Positions 22,425 to 34,160 of a DNA stretch of 64,000 nucleotides are shown piece by piece. Every line of letters starts with the position of its first letter. The stretch's first letter is position 1. Source of the stretch: Polysphondylium violaceum (taxonomy: Eukaryota; Evosea; Eumycetozoa; Dictyosteliales; Dictyosteliaceae); contig AJWJ01000014.1 in the NCBI GenBank assembly GCA_000277445.1, forward strand, positions 36,619 to 100,618, given 5' to 3'. The notes beneath the pieces were generated by a model. The model worked only from the letters and a program-made list of their open reading frames with translations. It had not been told where the DNA came from and did no database searches. A program made the position numbers and the translations under genes.

Positions 22425-24123
22425 TTATTCCAGAGTACTTTTATTATTAGTAGTTGGAGGTGGTAATGGGGTTATACCCTCCACTTGTATATCCTCAATC
22501 TGTTTGACCTGGAATTGAATGGGTTGGGGATCAGAGATAGAGGAAAACAAGGATACAGGGAGATATTTGCCATAGGATTCATAAAATTTCATTCTGCTCT
22601 GTTGTTCATTATTGTATAGAGTTTTGAGTTCATTATCATACTGCTCGGCCAGAGACTTTACTCTAAAGAATTCCTTTTGGCGCCTCTTTACCTCGTCCAG
22701 CAGTTGGTCATAGGAAGAGTCAAACATCTCGTACCAGCGGAGTAGACTGTATAGTTCATTAATCAGGTAATTAGAGACTGCATGGTGTTGGTCAAAACTC
22801 CAGTGTGATCTTTCATATATCTCCCAATCTCGAGAGAGGTTTTCCATTTCCTCTATGAATAAATCAGAGATTTGATGACATTTTACAAAAACAAGTTGTA
22901 GCTTTTCATTTCTTTCCTGTATTAATCTCGAATAGTCTTTTAATCGATAGATATTATCATAACTATTTGACACCAATTTTGTAATTTCCTCTTTGGTTCT
23001 ATTTTTAAAAGATTGTTGCTGTTGTTGTTGTTGTTGTTGTTGTTGCTGATGATCCTGGTGATGATTTAGATTTTGATATTTATTATAATCATATGATGAA
23101 CATAGTTCGATATAAATATTGTTAATTTGGTTTACACAATTTACTATTTGCTTTAGTGTTTCATTATTATTAATATTGTTATTCTCTTCTGATTCTATCC
23201 TATACATTTTTTTAATATCATTGCATTGTTGTTCTAAATCTACATTTTTGTTGGAAGTGGTGGTGATCAACTTTAAAATATTTTGACATAAATTCTATTT
23301 TAGGAAATATGTAATGCACAATGGGGGTGTGAAGTGGTATAAATAATAATAATTAGACATAATTTGTGGTTATGTTTGTGTGTGTGTGTGTGTATTATGT
23401 GCAAACAATTGGTTATTATAAAGATTATAATATTAATAATGAATGTGTGTGTTGTGTGGTAAATTTGGAGGAAAAAGTAGAAATAAATAAATAAATTAAT
23501 ATATAATAATTTCTTTTTATATTTAATAATATAAAATTACCTCAAGTGTTTCCAATTCTGAAATGAATTGACTTTTTAGTATCTCTAAACTATCGACATC
23601 GATAAAGTCGTAAAGAGTTGTTTTCAACTCACCACTGTCACCATTCTTTTCCTTTATATTAATATTTATGTTTTTATCCAAATGCTTGAGCTGCAGTTCT
23701 TGAAGTTTTAATTCCAACGATTTAAAGACAGACTCTTTTTGATTCACAAGTGTATTGTAGTCTGTTATAAATGATCTATGTTTATCTTTAAATTTAAAAT
23801 TACTTTCTTTTAATATCTGTAAATGTAAACAACAATAACAATACATTATTAATAACTAACACATATTTATTTATCTGAATATATGTATTACAATACGTAA
23901 CACTCATACATACATTCAATTGTTTATCAATTTCGCCAATACAAAGATGTAGTTTGGGTAATGATAGTTTATTCTTTTCTATATTCTGCTTTGTAGTATT
24001 CAGGATCTGTGACGCCTGGTTAACGTAGTCTTCACATACTTCAACCGACCTTTTTAAAAAGTTTTGGTGATCATAATTGTTGGTCCCACTGCTGTTACTG
24101 TTGTTTGATGATAATGAAGCCAT
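22425..24123 (-). CDS. Coiled-coil protein with an Atg17-like C-terminal signature
   Basis: Three exons in exact phase: 23914-24123, 23541-23816, 22425-23294, giving 451 residues. The chain is largely alpha-helical and predicted coiled coil, with a poly-Gln tract in the middle (bases about 23010-23046). Near the C-terminus it has RMKFYESYGKYLP. The pattern F-x3-YG-x-YLP at the end of a long helix is a hallmark of the Atg17/Atg11 autophagy scaffolds. The preceding residues (RDWEIYERSHWSF, then a helix with YDQLLDEVKRR) also fit Atg17. If correct, it would be a scaffold that organises the Atg1/ULK kinase at the autophagosome formation site. The identification rests on motifs only, and another coiled-coil protein is possible. 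It is head to head with the MPP alpha gene at 328 bases. Confidence 0.6.
23377..23394. repeat. GT dinucleotide repeat in an intron
   Basis: About nine TG units inside the second intron (23295-23540) of the Atg17-like gene. A simple-sequence repeat, probably neutral. Confidence 0.7.
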
Positions 24124-24451
24124 TCACACATGTATTGTTATCTCATATTGAGGGCAATAAATAAAATAAATAAATAGAATACTATAATACTATATCTACA
24201 AATAAATATACAAATAAATATACAAATAAATAATATACAACAATAAAGTAAAGTAATGATAGAAGGATTGTGTGTCAAGAAATAAAAGAGGAAATGAAAA
24301 TTTTATATTTTTCGTTTTTTTTTTTTTTTTGTCATTTGGGTGAAAACTGAGATCATCTTTCATCTGATTTCATTTATTGTTGTAATATACTTTTGAGTAG
24401 AGAGCACACACATCATTCACTCACTAGTATTATTGCTACTTAAAATACAAA
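24124..24451. promoter_or_regulatory. Divergent promoter, Atg17-like gene and MPP alpha
   Basis: 328 bases between two opposite start codons, so both promoters must be compact or shared. It contains a T17-18 run at 24313-24330 and tandem AAATATACAAATA units (24200-24240). The T run sits about 130 bases upstream of the MPP start. No named element. Confidence 0.5.
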
Positions 24452-26308
24452 ATGAATAATATATTAAAAAACAATAAAGCTTCATTGCTTTTAAGTAAAC
24501 TACTCGTCAAACCCAACAACAGTAGCACTAGCACTAGTAATAGTAATATATCAATATTTTCACAACAACAAAAGAATACCAACAATGCCAATACTATAAA
24601 TACCAATCATCTATCTCAATTTTCACCATCATTATCATCGTTATCATCAACAACAACAACTCCATCTCCCTCATCATTAATTTCAAATATATTTAGAAAA
24701 AAGAACGTACTCTCTTACTTTAGTACTAGTACATCAAGTAATAGTGTACAAGATGTTTTATCGAAATCACCTTTTCTACCACTTACAGTACCACATCCCA
24801 AACTAAAGGAATTTAATCTATCAAATCAAAATGACAATAATAATAGTGGAAATGAGAATATGGATTACAAGGAACAAATAACCACTCTACCCAATGGAAT
24901 TAAAGTAATTTCAAAACAAACTCACGAAGAAGCATGTGCTATTGGTTTATATGTAAATACAGGTTCAAAGTTTGAAACACCAGAGAATAGAGGTGTATTT
25001 AATTTATTACAGAAAATGACATTCAAAGTATGTGTTATTGTTGCTGTTATTACTGCTGTTATAGGTTTGATTAGAGTATGAATGAACTTTTATTAACAAT
25101 ATATCACATAACTATAGGCAACAAAAAACAATACAACACCAGAAATAGTTAGAAGTTTAGAAGATATATCATTGAATGCAATGTCGGTTTCATCAAGAGA
25201 AATAATGCAAATCTCGATCGAGGTGTTGAGAAAGGACGTTGAAAACATTTTAAAGATATTTAGTGATCAGATAAAGTGTCCTCTATTTGAACAAGAGGAA
25301 TTAAAGGAACAGATTGAAAGTTGCATTAGAAATTGGGAAAGCTTAAACTCGTCGGCCGATTCCTTGCTCCCCGAGCTCTTGCAAAGGGTTGCTTTTGGCG
25401 ATGAGGGATTAGGCTCGAGCATATTTGCTGCTCCCAATGAGTACGAAAGCATCACTCGCGAGAAATTGTTTGAGGCCATCGAGCGATACTATGTGGGCAA
25501 GAATATCGTTGTGTCGGGCACCGGCATCAATCACGGCGAGCTCGTCCAAATGGTGCAAAAGTATTTCTCTGACATTCCCTACCAACGTGCCAATACCCCC
25601 ACCATCGAGTCGGTCGACGCCAAGACTGTGTACAATGGCGGCACCATGGCCTTTTCTCCAGAGTCTGACGAGGTGGACCCCAGCTGGATCGTGGCCTTTC
25701 CCTTCAAGGGCCTCGCCAGCATCACCGAGTCCAACGACATTTTCACCGCCTTTGTGCTCCAATCGATCCTCGGCGGTGGCAGTGCCTACTCGACCGGTGG
25801 CCCAGGCAAGGGTATGCAAAGCAGACTGAACCTCAATGTCGTCTACCGTCTCCACAAAATCAAGCACTGCTCGGCCTTTTTCTCGGTCTTTAATCAACAC
25901 AGTCTCTTTGGCGTCAACCTCAACACCACTCCGGGCTCCCTCGGCAACGCCATCGAGCTCCTCTTGTCCGAACTCCTCTTTTTCAACCAAAACGTCACCA
26001 TGGAGGAACTCAACCGCGCAAAGAGAAGCCAAAAATCACAAATTCTCACCAACCTCGAATTGAGAGGCGTTCTCTGCGACGATATGGCCCGTCAATTGGT
26101 TGGCATGGGCCAATGGAAAACCCCCGAAGAAGTGTGCAAAGCCATCGACTCTGTGACCATGGAAGATGTAAAAGCCCTCTACACAAAAATAATGCAATCA
26201 AAGCCCTCTGTTGTAGTCCTAGCCTCAGAAAAAGACTCTGTCATCACCGCCGAAGATTTCAATTTAATTGTTCAACAAAATTTAAAATTATTAACTGGCA
26301 CTAAATAA
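24452..26308 (+). CDS. mppA: Mitochondrial processing peptidase alpha subunit
   Basis: Non-catalytic, substrate-binding partner of MPP beta; it removes presequences from imported matrix proteins. Exons 24452-25027 and 25118-26308 (90-base intron) give 588 residues in phase. A Ser/Asn-rich presequence-like region of about 120 residues precedes the M16 fold (start TTLPNGIKVISKQ). The zinc motif HxxEH of the beta subunit is absent: the aligned site reads NLLQKMTFK. The alpha-specific glycine-rich loop GGGSAYSTGGPGKG is present. This combination identifies alpha. The exon 25330-26030 is unusually G+C-rich and causes a 207-codon antisense ORF, which is rejected. It ends 107 bases from the convergent gene downstream. 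Confidence 0.95.
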
Positions 26309-26415
26309 AGCCCTCCAACCAAACAAATTAAATGGAATAAATAAATAAATAATTTATTGTATATGTATCTCTATTATTATTGTCGATAATAATAATAATT
26401 AATAGTTGATATGAT

Positions 26416-27386
26416 TTAAAGTACTAATACTGAAACAATGACAATAAAGAAGAGGATAAATAAGGATGGAAGTTGTTTAAAGGCATCACTGCATTTTGGA
26501 TAGTTGGCACATGGGTAGAGAGCATCATGAGAAACAACTTGACAGACTTCTTTGAATTCAGTGCAGGTTTCGGCACAAACTTGGGTGACTTGAGCACCGT
26601 CTGAACCTGGGGCCAATGGGAAGGATTGGTCACAAATAAATTCAGTCAAGAGGTTACCGCAGGTGGCAGAGGGAGTACCAATGACAGCACTGTTGTTCAT
26701 GTATTGTTTAAAAGTGGAAAGGGCGGTGGCATCTCTTGCGACGAATTGGTCTTTGTTGGTGATACCTGGTGGGAGTAAAACAGTTCTTTTGTTGACCATA
26801 TTGCAGTATGGTAAATCTTCGATTTCAATTGGAACAAGGGCTAACTCGGTGGCTTTGCAATCTGGGGTAATGTTGATTGAGGCACAAGAGAACCAGTTTG
26901 AATCAGAGTATGCTTGGATGTAGCATAATCCATCTTGACATGAAGTGTTTGGAATATCGACTTGGAATGAATAAGTACCAACAGCATTTGGGGTGGCACC
27001 AGTTGATGTTAAAGCAGTGTCAAATTTAGTAACATCGTGAGTGGTTGAGAGTTTGAAAGTAACTGGACCAGTACCATCACCGACTTGAACTTCCCACACA
27101 ACTGTAGCTTTCTGTTGTGTAAATCATTGTTGTTAGTAAACTATACCACCACTATATATATCTATTTTTTTAGATATATAAAAATTTCAAAGAAAATCAA
27201 AAAAACACATACAGTTCCTGGACAGTAACTAATTCTTGGTGTGGTGTTTGGATTACCTCCACCACATGGATTAGCCTTACTGGCTTGGGTGTTCCATGGT
27301 TGTGGTGTTCTCAAAACAGCGTGACCATGGGTAGCAGTGAAAATACTGCAAATTATCATTAAACTTAATAATACAAATGATTTCAT
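26416..27386 (-). CDS. Surface protein with N-terminal His (LPMO/BIM1-like copper site) and GPI-type tail
   Basis: Exons 27213-27386 and 26416-27111 (101-base intron) give 289 residues. The signal peptide (1-21) ends TATHG, so the mature protein would begin with His22 (HAVLRTPQPW). An exposed N-terminal histidine is what forms the histidine brace of copper proteins such as LPMOs (chitin-binding type-4) and BIM1-like factors. The CGGG segment that follows is common in the dictyostelid relatives. A second, Cys-rich module lies at about residues 200-265. The C-terminus is a hydrophobic stretch (FILFFIVIVSVLVL) without a tail, typical of GPI addition. It may oxidise polysaccharide or bind copper; the sequence alone does not tell. 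The second brace histidine was not located with certainty. Confidence 0.75.
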
Positions 27387-27888
27387 TTTTGAAAATAAAT
27401 AAATAAATAAATAAATAAGGTTGGCTATAAACAAAGAAGAAAAAAAAATTTTGCAGTGAGGCACTGATTTTTGCGAATAGCCCGTAGAATCCCATGCCTC
27501 TGTAAAAAAAAAATAAAATAAAAAATATAAAAAAATAAAAATTCAAAAAAAATAAAAATCAAAAAATGTTGCAAAGTTTCAAATAAATGGCAAGATATTT
27601 TATAGATTCCGATCACTGTTTTCTTTATTTTTTTAAATAAAAATAACCATCATTGTGTCTGTGTGTTTGTGTGTGAGTGTGGGTGTGAAGTTATATCCAT
27701 CTTTATGTGGGATGGCTTGGACAGTTGCGCCTTTATCTGAATGTTTATAAGATTAATGGGTGGATTGATTTACTTTTTTTTTTTTTTACCCAATATCTGA
27801 TTTTTTATAAATATCCTTGTTTTTACAAATCTATGTGTGATCGCAGATTTACATTTATATCTATATTAAATATTTAATAGTGATGAAT
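27387..27888. other. Intergenic, promoter of the His-brace protein
   Basis: About 500 bases with AAATA repeats (27394-27418), A-rich runs (27508-27560) and a GTGTGTGTTTG stretch at 27659-27690. No open frame with coding character. Confidence 0.4.
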
Positions 27889-29806
27889 TTATTTACCAAT
27901 AATAAATTTGGTAATGGTGTGTGATTGTTTTAGGCCGCCAGTGGCAGCAGTCATGCCAATGTAGGCGAGACGAGAGTCTTTTAAGGCGATGAGATTGGGA
28001 ATATCAATGCTATGATTTTGAATCACATACTGGGAATCGACCCACACACTGATTTGTTTTTTCTCTAAAGAGTAGGTAATGTAGCATTCATGTTCTTGGC
28101 CATCATTGAGCTTTCTGCTGGGATTGCCGAGGGCAAGAGAGAATCTGTGATGTGCCGAGTTCTCTTCTCGACCCCTGCTTTGGATAGAGATGTGGTTGTC
28201 GTTTGGATCACGACAGTGGTCACTGGATCGATAGGTATCAAATTCTATGGCAATCGAGTTTTTTATTCCTTGGTATCCCAAGCCACAGCCACCAATACCC
28301 AGCGCATTGAGTGAGTCGTTTTGTAAAACAAATGCCATGCCGTCGGCGCCATCTTTGTTGATTCTAAATTTAAATGTACAAACAAAGCCACCTTCAGAGA
28401 GAATGTCGATGGGCTCTGATAGCCAGAATGCACCAACTTGGTCGGTACGATCAGGCGTGAGTTGGATGGTGTGGCCGGCGAGCCCACAGCTTCCGACCAT
28501 ACGCACTTGGTTGATGGTGGATGGACTGATTTCGAGTAGAGTCTTGTTGATCACAGGTGCTGGAGACAATGGTCTATCGCCAATCTCTCCACGATCAGAT
28601 CTCCACGCAGCAGAGCCCGACACTCTGCCCGAGAGATTGCTGTCATAGGTTCTTGAGCCAAATGTGAGAAACTCTTTTCTTTCGCCTTCTTCTCTCTTTA
28701 AGAGGGCGACCAAATGCTCGACCAATAGATTGGCGCGAATGTCTTGGTTGACCTTGGCAATGTAGTGCGAGAGCATGTACTCGGGGATCATGTTACGAAA
28801 GAGTTGGTTGAATTTGATGGAGTATCTCTTGGTGACATCATACACACCGTCCATTTCAAAGGCAAAGATATAGTTTAATTTCTTGTTCCAGCCGCCCTCA
28901 TACACCAACGGTGTGTCAAGACTAGCTTCACAGCAGTCTGTGTGTTGCCATCTATTGTCTAGATAGACTTCATTCCACACGTGGTCGGTAAAATCATATA
29001 CATAACGTGTTTGGAATCCCAACGCCACAAGAAACAGAGTAAAAACATTTACCCACTCTCCACATCTGCCGCCTCTGGTGTACAAGAGTTTCTCGGTTCT
29101 GTTGTATCTGGGGAATCTTGTGGTATGATTGCTATCACACATATACACTTCAATGGTGGAGGCGCCATTGTAAAGATCGTCTTGAGTAGGAGTGCCTCTG
29201 CCGACACCCTTTGTATTTGGAGTTGAACATGTTTCAACACTGCACTCTGGTGCATTGACCCATGAAAAGAAATGGTTCTTGTACCAATCCAACAGTTTGA
29301 GTAATTTATCCTTTTGATTGCTCTCTTTTTTAATGTCCAAAGGAATTAAATCCAATGCTAGACTCTGAAGTCTTGCATCATTATAACTCAACATTCTCTG
29401 TAATGTAGATGTAATAGTTCTAACTATATTGCCATATTGTTGCATATTTTGAATATTAAAATTATTATTCCCTTCATTATGATCTACTTTATATAATATT
29501 ATTTTTTGATTCTATATACAACAGTGGTTAAATTATTAATATATATTAAAACTATAGATATATCTCTAGATAAAGATATAAAACACTATCTTTGATCTAT
29601 ACATTTTTTATAAAAAAAGATTTTAGTGGTGAGTTTTGATTTGTAGGATAGTCTTTGTAAAGTTTATAGTATCTTTGTAATTCAGGTTCAACATTTGTAA
29701 TAGAGTATGCTATAAATGTAAAATCTTCATATGACATATCAGGCTCAATATCAACGATATGCTCTTGGCCATCATGAATGATTATAATTTTATATTCTAT
29801 TTGCAT
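27889..29806 (-). CDS. ngly1: Cytosolic peptide:N-glycanase (PNGase) with C-terminal L-type lectin-like domain
   Basis: Removes N-glycans from misfolded glycoproteins exported from the ER. Exons 29603-29806 and 27889-29511 (91-base intron) join in phase to 608 residues. Residues 1 to about 80 look like a ubiquitin-like beta-grasp domain. The transglutaminase-fold core carries the triad C218 (GGRCGEW), H245 (DHVWNEV) and D260 (HTDCCEA). An upstream zinc-binding cysteine pair is seen in PECSVETC; the second half reads CDSNH, so only one cysteine is obvious there. The C-terminal 200 residues resemble a legume/L-type lectin sandwich (IEFDTYRSSD...). They take the place of the animal PAW domain, and the PUB domain is missing. 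This is the dictyostelid type as far as I know. Confidence 0.95.
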
Positions 29807-29884
29807 TATGTGTATGTGTGAATGAAATTTAATTTAAGTATTTTTCATGATAGGGTGTTATTTTTTTTTTTTTTTTAGATTTAT

Positions 29885-31537
29885 TTATTGAATTAACTGA
29901 AATTTAGAAGAATGTTCATGATAAGATTCTCTATAGACTTTTCCATCAATGAAATAAAATACACATCTATTGTCTGGATGTGTTTGTTTGATGGCTTTGA
30001 TATTTGATGGAATCTTTGATTTTCTAATCATCTCTACAACATTGTCGAAATGATCAAGCTGACCTAAACAAAGAGTTGAGAGTGTGTTTTTAAACAAATT
30101 CATAGAAAATGAATCGTAAACCAAACCTTTGCATTTGAGTTTTGTGACACTACTTGGTATATCGATTGGATAGAACAATTGGATTTGATGTTCAAATGAC
30201 AGAGTTGTAACGCTGTCGGGTATGATGATTGGTTTGACCGGAGAGTTGCATACCAAAGATAACTTTGTCACACTATTGGGAATGACACCTTTGTCGACTG
30301 ATTTGGAATATTCTAGTGTAAGGTCAGTTACACTAGATGGTACATCACCAGGACACAAATGTCCATCATGTTGAAAATATAGTTTAACAATATTGTTATA
30401 GGGAGAGAGCCCATTGTCAATAAAGGTGCTTCTCTTCAATTTGAGATCAGTCACTGTGGGTGGGATGTATGGTAATTGATCCACTATTTCATCTGTGCAT
30501 ATAGATACCTTGGTGGCTGAAGGGGGAATAAAAGGTGGTGATCTATCAGTTCTATTGAACTCATTGGCAAAATGTAAAACCCCGGGTGGACAAATATCTT
30601 TTGACATGTCTTTGTTTGTAAAATTTTTCAAGAGCAGAGTTTTCAACTTTGGAGGGAGTGCTTTGGGTAGTGCTAATATCTCATGGCCTGTATTTTTCTT
30701 TTCCAACTCTAGGTGAACTAGATTTGGTGGGAAATTAACCATACTAAAGGACTCTATTCCAGAAAGTCTGAGTTGTGTAACGCTTTTCGGTATATCTACT
30801 TTGGTAACTTCTTTTCTAAAGAGGTTAAATGTTAAATATTTTAGCGATCCATAGCCATTCCCTTTTACCTCAGAGTTTATATTCAAATACCTTAGACCTG
30901 TTGGTAATTTATTTAAATCCACATACTTCATACAAGAATTGAATTCATAATAACTAAAACTGGTGACTGAACTGGGTATGGCATGAGGATCGAGTATTAT
31001 TTTTCTTCCAGGAGATGAAATAAAAGCAACCAGAGTTTTAACCTTACTTGGAATAGCACCAATCTCTAATGACTTTGCATGAATGTGTACAGACGTGACT
31101 GAAGGAGGTATATTCTGACTCTTTAGTCTGATGGTATTTCTAAAATATTTAATCGACTTTGGTAATTGATCTATATCTATGATCGGATCACTTTCGTTAT
31201 CAATTGATATTCCAAATATTATTGATGGGTTTTCTCTAGTTTTCTGATCCAATAGATCCATATGACAAGTATAAAAACTTGTAGACAAAATAAAATGTGT
31301 GATTAAATATTTGTGCGGATGTGAATTGTAGATATGATAGTTATCCAATGTGGCTAAATTATAAACTATGGGCACATTGTATTGATACAGTTTTGATAAA
31401 CGATCAAATTGTCTGTCTAATTGACATATATTCTTTAAAATGTGGTAATCATAATATGAATAAAATATTTGATGAAATATTTTTTGTCGTAATGGTTTAT
31501 TTCTAAATACTGAAAAGAATAATTGCTCTGTATTCAT
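29885..31537 (-). CDS. FNIP-repeat protein
   Basis: Single exon, 550 residues. After an F-box-like helical N-terminus (about 1-60, FRNKPLRQKIFHQIF), the rest is built of about a dozen 20-23-residue units of the form (I)P-x-SVT-x-L-x-(L/F), the FNIP repeat, a leucine-rich-repeat-like unit greatly expanded in dictyostelids. Probably a protein-interaction scaffold; with an F-box it could be a ubiquitin-ligase receptor. Members of this family are numerous and evolve fast, so no orthologue is named. Its stop codon lies only 78 bases upstream of the PNGase start codon (which is on the same strand), so PNGase sits at its 3' side with almost no promoter space in between. Confidence 0.92.
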   Translation of the reverse strand: MNTEQLFFSVFRNKPLRQKIFHQIFYSYYDYHILKNICQLDRQFDRLSKLYQYNVPIVYNLATLDNYHIYNSHPHKYLITHFILSTSFYTCHMDLLDQKTRENPSIIFGISIDNESDPIIDIDQLPKSIKYFRNTIRLKSQNIPPSVTSVHIHAKSLEIGAIPSKVKTLVAFISSPGRKIILDPHAIPSSVTSFSYYEFNSCMKYVDLNKLPTGLRYLNINSEVKGNGYGSLKYLTFNLFRKEVTKVDIPKSVTQLRLSGIESFSMVNFPPNLVHLELEKKNTGHEILALPKALPPKLKTLLLKNFTNKDMSKDICPPGVLHFANEFNRTDRSPPFIPPSATKVSICTDEIVDQLPYIPPTVTDLKLKRSTFIDNGLSPYNNIVKLYFQHDGHLCPGDVPSSVTDLTLEYSKSVDKGVIPNSVTKLSLVCNSPVKPIIIPDSVTTLSFEHQIQLFYPIDIPSSVTKLKCKGLVYDSFSMNLFKNTLSTLCLGQLDHFDNVVEMIRKSKIPSNIKAIKQTHPDNRCVFYFIDGKVYRESYHEHSSKFQLIQ

Positions 31538-32087
31538 TTTTTAAATGAACACCAGAAAGGTAAAATCAAATGAATCCAAAAAAAAAATAAACTTTTTCTT
31601 ATAAAAATCCTAAAACTAAAAAATAAAAGAAAAATATGTTTAATTCGGCCCACTGCCTTAAAACCTGCATGTGAATTTAAACATTTATCTCGATTATATA
31701 ATCCCTTCTATAAATTTATTCATACTATGATTTTCAAAATCAAATAAAAAGGTTAAAAAATTTTTGAAATAAATAAAACTGATCACACGACCTATAAGAT
31801 TCATTATATCCAATAGTGGTGCTTGTTATAGGCTGAATAGTGATTTCAGGATTATCCTTAACCTCTAAAATCATTGACCCGATAAAAAATTCATTTTATT
31901 TTTATGAAAATATCTTTGATTTTATTTTTACAAATATCTCTGAAAAAGGAACAGATTATTTTTTTTTGAATAAAATTATTTTTATAGTGAAGAGATGATG
32001 TCATTTCTGCACTATAAAAAAATGCTCACTTGATTATTTTATTTTCGGATCCGAAAATAATTTAAACAGATATAACACACAAGGAAT
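31538..32087. promoter_or_regulatory. Divergent promoter, FNIP gene and secreted-protein gene
   Basis: 550 AT-rich bases between opposite starts. A short inverted motif TTCGGATCCGAA lies at 32043-32054, a 12-base palindrome about 35 bases upstream of the start codon at 32088. TATA-like sequences are abundant and not informative. Confidence 0.4.
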
Positions 32088-33110
32088 ATGCATAAATCTT
32101 TTTTTTTAACTTTATTTGCAATACTTTGTATAGAATCATTGGGATTCACTGCAGCTCAAGCAGTGAATGGTGTGGGTATCTATGAGGTTAAGCCTAATCT
32201 TGTTATTGGCAGTTTGTCCTATACCAGTGGAAGCTCACCCACTCCTCTAGTGACCATTCCCAACAGCTATTATGCTCCTTCAAGCTCTCAACTCAGTACC
32301 TATAACTACAACACCAAGATTTTGACCATGATGGTCATGAAAGCCAATGTCGGTGGTACCTTCATGGCCATCAATTGTACAGGTGATAAATGGACCACTC
32401 ACGTCGGAAACACCTACACTTTTGAAGCTTCTTTTACTGGTTTAGCTTCAGATCAAGGTCCAGGAAACGGTGTCTTTGCTACCTACTCAAGACCTCAATC
32501 AGCCGAAAAAAATCTTCTCTACGTTGGCTATTTACTAAACCTTCAAATGGCCATCAGCGAAGACTTTGTCGGTAGTTTCAGAGGTTCCATTTATTTGCCA
32601 AACAATCAAACCTTTTTTGTTGCCTTTAGAAATGAATCTGGACTATTTATGAAAGCCTACGATGAAACTGTTGAAGATCTTTATTAAGTACGTCTTGGTT
32701 TTGCCAATAACAAATACCCAATCATTGATACTCCGTAAGTATAAATATTTTTCTGTTCTCTCTTAATTCCATCCCTATTTTTACCAACTCTTTTACCTAT
32801 CATATTCAGATTAAATTTCGTATGGGATCCATCCACAAATACAATCATAGCTACTGTTGAAATGAGAGACACTGATAATCAACCTCAATTTGCCTTGGCA
32901 TTCTATGATCCAGTTACCTATTTATTTGTAATTTCGAATATGTATGGAAACAGTGGCGATACATTCTACTCTACAACCTATCTTGGTGCTCAAAATGCTT
33001 ATACTTTTGCATCGAGTTCCTCTGGTAATAGTCTTTATACATGGGATTTTAGTGATGGCGCTTTTGTCAGCACTAGATCATACGAAACTCAAATCCTTGC
33101 TGCCTTTTAA
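32088..33110 (+). pseudogene. Secreted protein of unknown family with an in-frame TAA
   Basis: Two exons, 32088-32734 and 32810-33110 (75-base intron, GTAAGT donor). The reading phase is exact across the splice, and 316 codons are open except for one TAA at 32685-32687. The signal peptide is residues 1 to about 23 (ends FTAAQA). The rest is beta-rich with several N-glycosylation sites and repeats of an AFRNESG/AFYDP-type motif before and after the stop. The codons downstream of the stop have normal coding character, and the splice keeps the same frame. The stop is therefore a recent nonsense change, a base-call error, or a readthrough site. If it is real, the product is a 199-residue truncated protein. 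I do not recognise the family. Confidence 0.7.
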
Positions 33111-34160
33111 AACTATAGTAAATAAATTGAGGAAAAATTAAATTTTTTAAAAATCCTATTCCTCCCAAAAGACAAGATTGCCAAGCTAACCTATACCTTT
33201 TATGGTTTTTGTACATGTTATAGGTAGGTTGTATTTTTTTTTTCCTTCCTTTCCTTTATTAATTTAATTTTGTAATGAAACGATCCATTTACTATTAGAT
33301 ATTCAAATTAACTATATTCTCCAATCTCTTATTATGAGCTAATTGACTAAGTTATGGGTGATGGTTGGGATAGTTGGATACGATAATATTTTCTATGATA
33401 TCCTTTTTTTTTTAATCTTTATCAACATTAAAGACAGTTTTACTAAGGATTGTGATTATAAATTTATTGATAATAATAATGGTTTCCAAAATTAAAAATT
33501 TGATTGTTTTAAATATTATCTAATCCAAATCATGTTTTAACAAAATTTGAAATTACTGAAACTGGTGTAACTATAATATGTTTATTTAATAATTGCCTCA
33601 TAATTGTTTATCTTTAATATTATCATTTTATCTATAACACACAAAAACAACGACCAGCAATCAACAACAAAACAAATATAACACCAAACCAATCCCCATT
33701 ATTCTTAACTTATTAATTTGTTTGTTATTTATCTAGATATTGCTAACATGTTATGATTGATCTTAATATACATATATCCACTATCTAGCTATCTGTAGTT
33801 GCTTCATTATTTATGATTCCTGCTGATCCTTCTCAATGAATTGTTTTTAGTTTGTTATGTGAATGAATTTCTCTAAACTCTTCACCATTTCTGAGTAGAT
33901 TCCTAATGTTCCTTGAAAATGGGTAAATATATTTACTCAATAAAACATTACCACAATCATAAAATACATCCATGCAACAAAGGAATAAATTAAATGATAT
34001 CATAAAACAACTATAAGAGTATCAAGGAATCATACCATGTTGAACCAGGCTTAAGAAATTCTTAATAATATTATTATTTACAAAGAAGAAAGTCACAAAA
34101 AAGATTCAAAAATTGAACGATTTAATATCGGGTATAACATCACTGACTAAATTTTATTTA
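33111..34160. other. Long convergent intergenic region, nothing identified
   Basis: About 1.05 kb between the 3' ends of the secreted-protein gene (+) and gflB (-). This is long for a convergent gap in this window (others are 50-370 bases). I looked for tRNA-like boxes and open frames and found none. Confidence 0.4.

Noticed and set aside
25409-26032. 207-codon antisense ORF in MPP alpha
   Set aside because: Mirror of a G+C-rich coding exon; the sense frame has all family motifs.
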